Below are positions 1 to 10,104 of a DNA stretch of 64,000 nt, in pieces. Location: NCBI GenBank assembly GCA_017654735.1, contig JADPYG010000088.1, positions 620,001 to 684,000 on the forward strand. Reading direction: 5' to 3'. Every line of letters starts with the position of its first letter. The first letter of the stretch is position 1. The translations under genes were made by a program, and so were the position numbers. Origin of the DNA: Vishniacozyma victoriae (Eukaryota; Basidiomycota; Tremellomycetes; Tremellales; Bulleribasidiaceae). The notes beneath the pieces are model-generated. The model was not told the origin of the DNA. It saw only the letters and a list, made by a program, of their open reading frames with translations, and made no database searches.

Positions 1-285
1 TCTCTTGCCCACACTGGGCGCTGAAGTCTGGTGCGCTAGAAAATCATCATCCTGGTCCTCCTCAAGCTCATCCTCCTCATGACTCAGTGGTCCACTAGAG
101 CCTGACCCGTTCCATTCCTCTTTGTACTCTTGTCGTGGAGTGCTTGAGAACCTGTTGTTGGTAGTTGGTACGGGTGTGACGTGTGATGAAGTGAGATGAG
201 CGATTGAAGCGACAGAAACGGAGCGTTGGTGTGGATTCGAATGAAAGAATGGTGGTCCAGTCGCAATGGGCGGTAGAGGTTGCAT
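1..285 (-). CDS. Partial hypothetical protein, truncated by the window edge
   Basis: A frame read leftward from the ATG at 285 stays open for 95 codons to base 1, so this is the N-terminal part of a longer protein. It begins MQPLPPIATGPPFF, is rich in Ser, Pro and Thr, and then turns strongly acidic (EEDELEEDQDDD near residues 75-86) before ending in a basic GKR at the edge. An in-frame ATG at 315 is an alternative start. Low-complexity leaders like this occur in fungal transcription factors and other regulators, but no domain is visible and I do not assign a function. The open frame could still be chance, or could contain an unseen intron. Confidence 0.4.
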   Translation of the reverse strand, partial: MQPLPPIATGPPFFHSNPHQRSVSVASIAHLTSSHVTPVPTTNNRFSSTPRQEYKEEWNGSGSSGPLSHEEDELEEDQDDDFLAHQTSAPSVGKR

Positions 286-1341
286 ATAGGCGGTCGGTTG
301 ATGAGAGAGTAGCATGATAATGATTAAGAAATGAAGGGGATGGAATAGTGATTCCCGAGTGGTCGTCAAGTAAGATATATGATTGGTGATTGATGACGGC
401 GTGGTCCCAATCAAGGTTGGTCGTAAAGCCAAAGTGAGTGTTTCGGGATGCGGAGTGAATCAAGCCGAAAAGAGAAGGGGGGAGCGTTATCGACGAGGGG
501 CGTAAAGGGATAGGACCGAGCGTGAGATGGTGGCGATTGACGTGTGTTAAAGGACGATTTAGTGAGTCAAGGAGATAAAGTGTCAGCGAGCGATCTATAA
601 ATCACTTGTATGCAGTGTGTGTGGATCCCCCCTCACTAATCCATCCATCTACCAATCTTCCAATCCTTGATCATTTGCATTCTTGCCCCTCCCGTTGACT
701 CGATTGCTGACATTTGGATGACAACCCTTGTTCAAGAACAAAAGGATTATGAACAATAAGGTCCGGAATTAAGGTTACCCTTAGACACAAACAAAAGGCT
801 TTCTTTGTTTGTTTGGCAGGGGATAGAAGAAGCCACCGAGAATCTCCATACCTTCCTTTCCATCTTCTTCGCAGAAGTATACCATGGGAAAGGCACTTAC
901 GAAGATGATCCAGATGGGGCAGTCGCGGCCATCGGGCACACTCGTCGGATTATGTTTTGGTTATGGATATCCGTGACCGGCGGCTTTGTGCTGAGTCTAT
1001 CGTTGATTTCTCAGCTTGCGGACTGGGTATGAGGGGTAATTAAGCCTTGATAGGTAGAGTCCGAGTCACCGAAAGTAAGGTATACAGTGACAAGAGGTGA
1101 AGCAGAGCTTAGTTGAACATATTTTGAACCTAATCTAATGGAATGTTTCACCTTGTCCTCGCGTCGCCTTTTGTGACGTAAGACCGTCGATCAATGAGGC
1201 TTCTTCGGCATGACTCAATGCAGGCGACTGGAGGGGAGCGCATTGGAAAGCATACATATGGCATATGATGCGTGACCATTTGATACATGGCCATCAGAAA
1301 CATGAGCATTATAAAGCACTGATCTACTGGACACTACGGAA
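286..1341. other. Mostly non-coding spacer with one doubtful ORF
   Basis: About 1 kb lies between the truncated left-edge ORF and the 3' end of the MFS gene. The only coding candidate in it is the short frame at 808-1032, listed separately. I see no RNA gene or repeat here. Confidence 0.5.
747..1032 (+). CDS. Doubtful small membrane protein or gene remnant
   Basis: The frame ending at 1032 has no ATG near its 5' end. It opens just after a plausible acceptor (ttggcag, ending at 820) with the residues GIEEATENLHTFLSIFF. If a short intron with a donor near 760 is assumed, an ATG at about 748 joins in frame and gives a protein of about 75 residues with a hydrophobic stretch near the C-terminus (RIMFWLWISVTGGFVLSLSL). 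The donor is not consensus and no CTGAC-type branch site is present. This may equally be a decayed exon. I recognise no family. Confidence 0.2.
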
Positions 1342-3618
1342 CTACGAAGCACGCTTCTCATCCGAACCTGTCTCGACCGCAGCTTGGGGTACAGGTCCAA
1401 CAGCACTGAGAGCTACCGCTTCTTCCTCCTCCCTCTCGACTCTGGCAGAGTCATGTATATGCCCCTCCTGCTTTTCGACATCTCCAGCGATGGCGGTACC
1501 ATCCTCGATAGCAGCTTCTTCCCTTGCCTTCCGAATCGCTTCCTCCTCTTCGGCCTTGGTCTGCATCTTGCTGTTCTTGATGAAGAGGGCACCAACGAAA
1601 GCGAGGATAGCGCAGGGTACGCCAATGATGTATACGGCTCGGAGGGTCTCAGTATAGGCTCGAAGACAGTTTTCTCGATACATCTCCAATATCAGCGGGG
1701 TCCTCTCGTAATTGATGGATAAAGCTTACCTCAGGTACGATATCCCAGACGGCTGCGGGGGAATTGATGACTGCCTCAAGGTACTGGGGGGGCAGATCCG
1801 ATGCGAATTTGCGGAGGTTCACTTGGAGCATGTTACCGAATACCGATCCTGCCATGGAGATACCAATGATTCGACCTGCAAAACCAACTACCGGTCAGCT
1901 CTACTCTTCGCGATTGAGGTGAACATACGGAACACAGCTATACCAACCCCCGCGGATATAAGGAAGGGCTGGGATTTTAGTTCGAACTGGACGGCCAGCA
2001 TAGAATTTTGCATGGAGAGACCGATTCCGATACCGAGGAATACTTGGAAGCCGTACAAATGCTGGACTGGGGTCCCATACTTCACGGTGTATAGTAGGCC
2101 GGATCCGATAGCGATAAAGACAGGACCAGCCGCGATGATGTACTTGAATCGACCGATGAATGGGATGACCCGAGAGGAGGTGATGAGGATGATGATCTGG
2201 GTGAGGATGAATGGAAGGAGTCGAACTCCCGCATCGGTAGCGGAAAGGTTGTAGGCGGCTTGCATCCCGATAGAGAGGTAGTAGACCTCGAACATGAACG
2301 TCGCGAATAGGAAGAATAGGACCACTGATGCTCCCCTATCTGTCAGCAGTGTGGGCAGCGAGGATATCATAGACTTACGCGATAGTCCGTCGACGGATCA
2401 AGGCTAGCTTGAACATGGCATTATCACCAAGGTAATATTCCCAACCGAAGAAGATGAAGGGGATGACAAATGTCATGACAGCACAAGCAATGACACTGCC
2501 GTCTTTCCATGATTTGGTAACTCCTCCCCATTGGGTAAAGAGGATGACACAACATCCCCATGCCATGGCAATAGCAACACCGAGCCAATCGCATTTAGCG
2601 AGAGCGTGGAGCATGTCCCAGTTGTAGCCTTTGTATGTCTTGGCTCGGCCGAGAGGAGGGGTGGTGGGTTGGAACAAGCAAAGACAGGCGAGGGCGATAC
2701 CTCCGAATCTGTTGATAAGCTTGAGTTTCAGTCAAGGTGCTGTCGAGCTTACGGTAGGTTGATGTAGAAACACCATCGCCATGAGACGTGGTCGGAAAAG
2801 GCACCTCCGATGAGGGGACCAATGATGGAAGCGAGAGCTGTCGTCTGTATAGGTCCAATGTCATAGTAGGGTTGACATACCAAAGACAACCCCAAACAAG
2901 CCCATATACTGAGCCCTCTCATGCAGAGCAGTAATCTCGGCCTAACGTCAGCATTGCTCCCGGAAATGAATGAAGCGACTTACAATGATCAACATGCCCC
3001 CACTGAAGATCCCAGCACCTCCAACACCACAGACCGCTCGTCCAAAGATCAGGACCCGCATATTGGGGGCTACACCACTAATGAGCGATCCAAGCTCAAA
3101 GATGAAAACGGCAAAGATGATGACATGTTTCGAAGGGAAGATTTGGAGCCATTGAGAGTAGACGAGATTGAAGCCGAGTAGAGTCAGGCTATATCGTCAG
3201 AAACTGCAAGATTGTAAATGTGAGGACATACAAGAAACCAGAAGCGAGCCATGACAATTCGGTAAGGGAGTTGAAGGCTTCGGTGATTTTGGGAATAGCC
3301 GTGGCGAGGATAAGTTGGTCTACAAGTGAGTATACCATCTACTGATAAGGTCGAGGACATGCCAAGAGCAAAGAGGAAGATGGAAATCATCAACGAAATA
3401 AAGATGGCCCAGAATCGCCATCTGGAAAGTTGTAACGGCGCAACCATACCCTGCTGGGGTGTACCTGGCTTAACGACCTTCTCGGGGTGTATACTACTTC
3501 CATCTGATGACCGACGAGCATGAGAGTCGGATGATGGGTCAGGTTTGGCTTTAAAGACTGTATCTGAATGATCGGAGACCATCGTAGGTGTTCGGGATAA
3601 TGTTTTCGGGATTGACAT
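1342..3618 (-). CDS. MFS multidrug-type transporter, DHA2 family
   Basis: This is a proton-coupled exporter-type permease of the plasma or vacuolar membrane; the substrate cannot be told from sequence. The ATG at 3618 starts [12 protein letters not shown]; a polar N-tail of about 75 residues precedes the first membrane helix ([19 protein letters not shown]). After splicing the family landmarks appear in order: [40 protein letters not shown], and the antiporter motif region [21 protein letters not shown], followed by further helices in the 14-helix pattern. The C-tail after the last helix is highly charged ([15 protein letters not shown]) and ends at 1342. The first intron is a GC-AG intron, listed separately. 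A TATA-like stretch lies about 60 bases upstream of the ATG. The family call is firm. Confidence 0.88.
3320..3362 (-). other. GC-AG intron (intron 1 of the MFS gene)
   Basis: With a canonical GT donor the frame cannot be joined. Using the donor GCATGT after codon FAL (exon end at 3363) and the acceptor TTGTAG gives a 43-nt intron and restores the family sequence [16 protein letters not shown] branch-like ACTCAC lies near the acceptor. Confidence 0.7.
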
Positions 3619-4207
3619 TTTGGTCAATCGATGATTTCTAAGTCAGATAAGAATTGGACAAGAGTTCCATGGGCACAGTATATATATGCCGACTGCCCGT
3701 AACTCGGCAGGGGCTTGATCATGGTATAAAGTCGGCCGGGGTTGACGCTGATCCTTCGCCTCGGCGCCGAGGTGGACAAAGGGGAGTCACGTCCATATTT
3801 AGATTGACGATAACGCTCTATCACGTGGTCTAAACTATTTACTGGTGCGGAGCACCACAGGTGCAGTTTAGCTTGGATAATTTTTCCCGTACTATCAGCA
3901 TCATCACCCGGGCTCTGGCTATACATCGCACTACTCAGTATGCTCTTGACATCCAGATAATCCGTCATCACGAGGATTCACGCAAGACAGCTCTGCTCGA
4001 CGCGACTGCCCTGTGTATGTGTGTGTCCTTTTCAAAGACCAGCGGACAAACAGTCCTAATCCTCCTTGGATTTCTAGAATCTCCGAAAGCGGTAAATATC
4101 ATTCAGGGGTCTGTTCCTGGGCAACCTTCTATTCTTTTACGATATTCCCAACGGAACCCAAGCTCGGTCACCGAGGGCCGTCCACATTTTACACTGTGCA
4201 TAGGTCC
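3619..4207. other. Intergenic spacer, promoter side of the MFS gene
   Basis: About 590 bases separate the MFS start from the 3' end of the next minus-strand gene. Open frames here are short, show no family features and are not believed. Apart from the TATA-like string I see nothing in it. Confidence 0.6.
3679..3687 (-). promoter_or_regulatory. Possible TATA element of the MFS gene
   Basis: The string tatatatat lies about 60 bases upstream of the MFS start codon at 3618, a plausible place for a TATA element in a fungal promoter. Function is inferred from position only. Confidence 0.35.
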
Positions 4208-5997
4208 TACTGCTTGACGCTCGCGACCGGCACTACAGGCTCATCCTTGTATACGGATCTGTACCATCTACGTCTACGTGTAACCTTTCGTTGTGGACCC
4301 ATTGGGAGCTCGGTCTCTACTACAGGTTGAACCGACGGGTTCTGCCATGAATCATCGGTATATACCCATCCTTCTGTTTTCAAGTCAGCGAGACATTAGG
4401 TGGTATGACAAGGACTCACCTGGGTCCGAGCCTGATACATTCCACAGTCCACAAGTATCCACTCTCCAGCCTTCCGAAGGTAAGAATGCCCAACCGCTCT
4501 CGAGTGCCAGAACGACCTCACTACCGTCCTCTCCCTTGTGTTCTAACGGCATAGCGGACACACCTTGTCCAAGAGGTTTCCACTTGGATGTATCTCCATA
4601 CACCTTTACCCAAGGTGCTCTTTCGCCGGATCTGAGGAACCTACTTCCCCAAACCGCAGGCGTTGTGAGCGGTTTGACAGCTACCGATGGGTCTAGACGT
4701 TCATTCTCCCATACTTCCACTTGACTGATTTCTTTCCTTCCCATCGTATCATCTAGGCTGTCTATGATTACTAGCTGTTCGAGCTTGGCACGCAGTCGAA
4801 GAAGTGTCGGATGGCGAGGGAGGGCGAGCACGGCAGGGGTTAGGTTTGGGTGAAAAAAGAGGGGTGGGGCGAGTCCGATGAAAAGGATGAGGTAGGAGAT
4901 CGCCCATCCTGGTAGAAGTGGGAGGAGTAGGGAAGGGGGTAGTAAAGCGAGGACGAGGTGGGTGGTGGTGATTGGGAATGTGGTCGACGAGGACGTAGGT
5001 TTGTTGAGTACCGTCAATTTAGGGGCTAGGTAGTCGTACGCATCAGATCTGAACGTCAGCCAACGAGATCAACCAAGCAAGGGTATCAACTTACACGATG
5101 CCCATAAGATTCTGGATAGCCTGGACGTTCAGGTAGTAATCCACCCCACTCTCCGCCTCTTTAGGCGGTACGACCGGTACAGCCACTCCGCCCTCCTTAT
5201 CAACCTGAGATGCAGTAAATGCACCTCCTTCCTGTCCAGAGCCAGGTGTGACTCTGACCGTTCCAGCTGCTGGAGCAGGGTCGACAACGCCAATAAGCGA
5301 TGGAAGGGGTTTGTTGCGTTCGTGATTGTACAGTATGATGAGGAGGAGGGTTACGCTGGGTAAGAGGAGTAAAAGTCTTGGATTGAATGCTGCTTGTCAA
5401 CTTTGATCGAGGTGAGATGAGTTATGGCTTACATATGAAACCCCATGCTAGCATGTAGGCATATGTCCATATTGGTTTCCGCCAGAAAAGGACCTCTTCT
5501 AGACGGTCCTGCATCCAGAATACCGGTCCGACCTGATCTCATCAGCTCATAGCTCTGACAGTCTAGTACACCATATTCAGTTCGGTCAAGAGACCTACCT
5601 TGGTGACGAATCGCCTGAAATTATTCGAAACCAGCGGTAAACTAAGCGCCTCCCTCTGTGTACTCAGCTCCCTGACCCTCCCATCTCCAGCCCTATTGAC
5701 AGAAGCCGGCAGCTTCGGCAGATTCGGCGGTAGAAGTGAAGATAGGAGTAGATCAGATACATTGGTGGAGAGTGCAGAAGTGGGGACATTAAATTTCCGA
5801 GGAGCAGGTTGTTGGGTATTGGAAGCTGCTGGAGGGAATGATGGGCGAGCAGAGACCGGTGGTCGAGATTTGCTTGGTGGTTGCAGGTCTTTGGGTTCGG
5901 TTATGACCTGCCCCGAGGGCGGGAATGGAATGTAGGATGGTATTGGGTTCGTCATGTCATTGTGCAGTGTGAAAGTCGGAATGTAATGAGCGGACAT
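4208..5997 (-). CDS. Peroxisomal membrane peroxin, Pex24 domain with DysF C-terminus
   Basis: Proteins of this family (yeast Pex28-Pex32, Yarrowia Pex23/Pex24) sit in peroxisomal or ER membranes and set peroxisome number and size. The ATG at 5997 starts MSAHYIPTFTL. A Pro/Ser-rich leader of about 75 residues is followed by the Pex24-domain start (SDLLLSSLLPPNLPKLP, then VGPVFWMQDRLEEVLFWRKP). Hydrophobic segments follow near WTYAYMLAWGFI, LLLLLPSVTLLLIILYN and HLVLALLPPSLLLPLLPGWA. The C-terminal part carries DysF-type signatures: WENERLDP, then GWRVDTCGLWN, and, after an intron with a GCTGAC branch site, GWVYTDDSWQNP and VTRRRRWYRSVY. The stop is at 4208. It is head-to-head with calcineurin B. 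The family is clear; which paralogue it corresponds to is not. Confidence 0.85.
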
Positions 5998-6338
5998 GGA
6001 GAAACGTCATCGGTCAAAGTAGCCGGATTGTAACGAAAGTTCACCACCATAGCTGATCATACAGAATGGCATTGCATATAACATTCAGCTTTGAACGGAA
6101 CCTTGTACATGTAGCTACCTCTTATCACTCGGCATGCATTCGGGACTTGCCTGTGCCCATTAGATCAGAGCTACATGATTGACGCCTATACTCCTTCTTG
6201 ACTTGAACCAACGCGTGATTAAGTAGTGTAGAATTGCTTCCGTTCCTCGAGCACGACCCATTAAACTAGTATCAATTCAAAGTCATTCACCACCACCATC
6301 TCAACCACCGCGACACCTCAAATACCCTCATATCCAAG
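5998..6338. promoter_or_regulatory. Shared promoter region, peroxin and calcineurin B
   Basis: The two genes are divergent with 341 bases between their start codons, so this spacer must hold both promoters and both 5' leaders. I see no distinct element that I would name. Confidence 0.5.
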
Positions 6339-7192
6339 ATGGGACAAGCAGAATCATCCATATACAATGATCTCGAGAAGTCGTCAAATTGTACGTCGCT
6401 TTCACCAAGCACAGCACAGAGGCTAATCCTTTGTAGTCTCTGGAGCCGAATTACTCAGACTGAAGAAACGATTCATGAAGCTCGACAAGGATGGGTCGGG
6501 ATCTATTGATCGGGATGAATTCCTGCAGATTCCTCAGATTGCGAATAATCCATTGGCACATCGGATGATTGCTATCTTTGATGAAGAGTAAGTCTACTTT
6601 CACATCTCTGGCTCGAAGGATTCGACTGCTGTCGACTTGAGGATACAAGAACGAGTCATTGGATTGTAAGATAGGAGCTGATAATACAGTGGGAGTGGGA
6701 CGGTCGATTTTCAGGAGTTCGTAGCTGCTCTGAGCGCATTCAGTAGTAAAGGCGGTCGCGAAGAGAAGATGCGATGTGAGTCCTGTCGGAGATCAGCTCT
6801 TTAGGTTGATTGAGCTGACTCGTAGTCGCATTCAAGGTGTACGACATGGATAGAGACGGATTCATCTCGAATGGAGAGCTGTATCTGGTGTTGAAGCAGA
6901 TGGTGGGGAACAACTTGAAGGTGTGTCTAGCTGCTTCCTCTACGGAGCAAGCGCTGATGAACAGGACCAGCAGCTGCAGCAGATTGTCGACAAGACGATC
7001 ATGGAGGCTGATAAGGATGGGTAAGCTACATCCCTCGTGGCGTAGTAATGAGCTGATGACCAGGGATGGGAAATTGAATTTCCAGGAGTTCGCAGCAATG
7101 GTCGAGAACACCGATATCGTCAAGTAAGTCTTGCATCACAGATACAAATGAAACTGACATGTAGACAAATGACACTAGAGGATTTATTCTAA
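6339..7192 (+). CDS. CNB1: Calcineurin regulatory subunit B
   Basis: This is the calcium-binding subunit of the phosphatase calcineurin, which pairs with the catalytic subunit and is needed for stress and high-temperature growth in many fungi. Splicing the short exons gives 175 residues, the usual length. The N-terminus MGQAESS carries the Gly2 myristoylation signal of the family. Four EF-hand loops are visible: [36 protein letters not shown] and [12 protein letters not shown]. The first exon covers 6339-6390 and the stop is at 7192. Introns carry CTGAC or CTGAT branch sites. The gene is intact, with no missing calcium ligands that I can see. The assignment is secure. Confidence 0.95.
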
Positions 7193-7375
7193 TTGACGCA
7201 TCCATCACAATGGACGATTACGAGTTCATACAGCATCGTAACTTGTATAATACCACAATGTACGACCGTAACGACCCATTGAGACTTCCGAGTCGTAAGA
7301 TGTATACATCTCGAGGGTAAGGGTGCAATGCTAAATGTCCGTGACTACATATGAAATGTCCTCCTGACTATCCTA

Positions 7376-8493
7376 CTACTCATCCACAGGCCTGTTGAGT
7401 GCTTTGGGTCGAGCATCTGAATGAGAGTTGTCGGTCATGACTACGCCTAGTACGACACCTGCGATCACCATCGCGATCTGTTGGTCAGCTGGTGACCCCG
7501 AAGGGAGACCATCTACTCACAATGACTACACCAATGATGGCGTAGATCTTGATCCGACGCTTCCGAGCTTGTTCTGCCGCTAACCAATCACTATCATTAG
7601 CACCGTCAACGCTTCACGTATGAAACTCACCTGTCCTTGCCATAATCCTCCATCTTTGCCATGACGCTGAACCGCTTCCAAAACTCTCCACCCGGTTGAC
7701 CAAATACAGTCTGCCTAAACTGCATCGTCAAGGTCTTCCGAGCACCTGCTCCCTTCTTGACTGGTCTTCTAGGATTCATGGGCATGAACACTTCTTCATC
7801 CCCTCCCCTCATGAGCGTATGTTTCTCCTTCATCGCGTCGAAACCGGTGATTGAATCTGTGGTGGATGCCATGGATGATCTGGACGTGTTGCTGCCAAAG
7901 GCGGATTTAGGAGGAGCCAGGGTACCGGAGAAGGTAGTAGATGCTGCTGACCAGGGGGTAGCGAGGGCGGGGGAGATGGGTGTTTTGGGTTGAGGAAGTG
8001 GATGAGGGGACATGGATCGTTGACCTGGGATAGTCAAGCTTGGTTGAGGTCGATTGGTTTCAGGAGCACGTAAGCCTGGGTGGGTTGGATTGGGGTATGA
8101 AGGTCCATTTGAATACATTTGAGCTTGGCCTTGACCTCCAATCTGGGGTCCAGGGAAATGTACGATACTCTTGGGTCGCTCTTGTACGACGACCTTGTGA
8201 GATTTGATACTAGCAGCGCCTTGACCTTGGAATTGATGTCGAACATCACCTTGTCTCGGTTGTTGATTCTGAGACCCATGATATGCTTGAGGATGACGAA
8301 TACTCCGACCATCTTCATCGTCCGAATCGTAGGGTTGGGAAAGGAGGGCACCGATTGATGAGAAAGGAGCGTTGGAAGATGCTACCGAAGCTCGTTCAGC
8401 AACTGCGGGCCGGTAGGAACGGGGTGTACCTGGATAGTTTGATTCAGGCGATTCGTGGTATGCAGCCATCTGAGGGCGGTGCTGATTTGACAT
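7376..8493 (-). CDS. Hypothetical protein with a single C-terminal membrane segment
   Basis: The ATG at 8493 opens MSNQHRPQMAAYHE and a long exon of disordered Ser/Pro/Gln-rich sequence of about 240 residues, followed by a more conserved-looking patch (KTLTMQFRQTVFGQPGGEFW, then KRFSVMAKMEDYGKD). Two short introns follow. Using the acceptor gatag rather than a later AG joins DWLAAEQARKRR to a hydrophobic segment (IKIYAIIGVVIIAMVIAGVV), then a short tail to the stop at 7376. A basic cluster right before a near-terminal membrane helix fits a tail-anchored or type II topology with most of the protein in the cytosol. I do not recognise the family. Confidence 0.75.
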
Positions 8494-10104
8494 TGCGTCG
8501 AGTTGGTGTTTGTGAGGATTGGAGGTTCGAGCGTCCTATGTTTGACAATAATAAAGAGGTAGGAGGGGCTAGGTGGGGAGCACAAGATAGAGACAAAGAG
8601 CGTGGTTGTAAAGAGTGACTGGTGGTGACGAGACTGGGATACTAGACAGGCGATGTATGATGATTGATAGAGATGGAATAGCAAGGGGCGATGTGTTATG
8701 TATTAGAGTTGTAAGGAGGTCATTGCTCAAGGATGAAACGGCTATGCCGTAGTTTACGCATTGTTGTTTGTATGTGTATGTATAGAATACAATCTGAATC
8801 AGTGCGTCACCCCAACCCATAGTATTCCTTCAACATACGCTAAATTCCCCTTTTCACACACTCACACTCACTTTACAAAGGGGGTCAATACAAACTCCTT
8901 CAGGGGGTGTCCAAGCTCCTTGAAGCATACTGATCGCCGTCGAGTGAGCGTAGGGTAGTGCCAGAATGCTGGGTACTTTGCATCGTACACAATGGAAGAA
9001 ATGGAACACTTGGACAATAAGAAAGAATGGGTCTGGGTTGGGTGGCTTGATTCGGTCCCTGGTCAGGCACTTTGGATCAGGGGGTCCTTTGGGAAGCTCT
9101 GGCCCTGGCCGCAAGTGCTGAGGATCGCATGCACGACCGGGTCGGGTTTGCTTGCTTTCGGGAAGGCTGAAATGCAGTACGACTCTATCAACGTCGTCAG
9201 CCACTGAGATCTGGCTGATTAAACGGGTCAAGATTCATTGATCTGGCTAAGTTACTGGTAATATGCGACTGGGGCACAATAAGCTGCCTCGCGCATGAGT
9301 GAGATATGAGCTATGGAATGAGGCTGGGCGGAGATGCAAAGAACCGACTTGTCTGCCTTGTCTCATCTGCGCAGAGACCAAGTGCTGGTAGACCGTCCAC
9401 CTTCCAGCGCGTCTACATTACAGCGCCAAGCCCACTCGCCAGACGTTACAACAAGTACTTAGGAGAGAATAAGTCTCCGGAAAGTTGGTCATGCAACTAT
9501 CCCAGTGTCTGATTTGGGGGTGTATCATGTCGTTAAGTACCGAGCCCTAGTCAAGGTCGAAATGACACCGACCCCCAATTGAAAGTCCGCGATTCGCTAA
9601 TGCTAGTGTAAAAAGGCATGTTCTAGGGACCCGCAGTCTCATCCCTGACGTACGGGGCGCGGGATTTCACTTTGAAAGGGTAGACGCGTCGAGATGGTAG
9701 TCAGATTGTAATCCGAGCATATAATTGTATAGGTCGTCAAGCATCGAGAAAAGGACTAGATACCGTAGCCAGATACTGAGTGACTCTCGCCATGCATGTA
9801 CCACTTGGATACATACTCTCTCCTATGCATTGCTAAATGCCGTAAAGATCGTCGCGTTAAATTGGCTTGCGGTATAAGTTACGCCACGAAAATAGAACAA
9901 TGCACTTGGCGATATTTAAAGTTGTAACTTGATTCTGTACTCCCTTTCAAACACTCCCCGTTTCAGTTCGGCACACTTTATAACATCCCTATCAACCGTC
10001 TCCCCCTTCTCCTTTAACTCGTCATCCAGACCCAATCGATCGTCTTACCCCTAAATTCTTGGCCCATCCTTATTTCGACATAGCTTTTTTAACGATTGCC
10101 CTTT
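8494..10104. other. Long divergent intergenic region
   Basis: This 1.6-kb gap lies between two divergently transcribed genes and must contain both promoters. The bases just before the Skn1/Kre6 start are pyrimidine-rich, as in a fungal leader. Two overlapping frames at about 8854-9231 (minus) and 8992-9207 (plus) are open but show no family, signal or splice context. I see no RNA gene. Confidence 0.5.

Noticed and set aside
3861..4330. Overlapping plus-strand frames of about 105-118 codons
   Set aside because: They overlap the 3' exon of the minus-strand peroxin gene and the MFS promoter, share no family features, and have no splice logic.
8854..9231. Minus-strand frame of 125 codons and an opposite frame of 71 codons
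   Set aside because: Composition is random-looking (many Pro and Cys without pattern), with no domain, signal or intron context.
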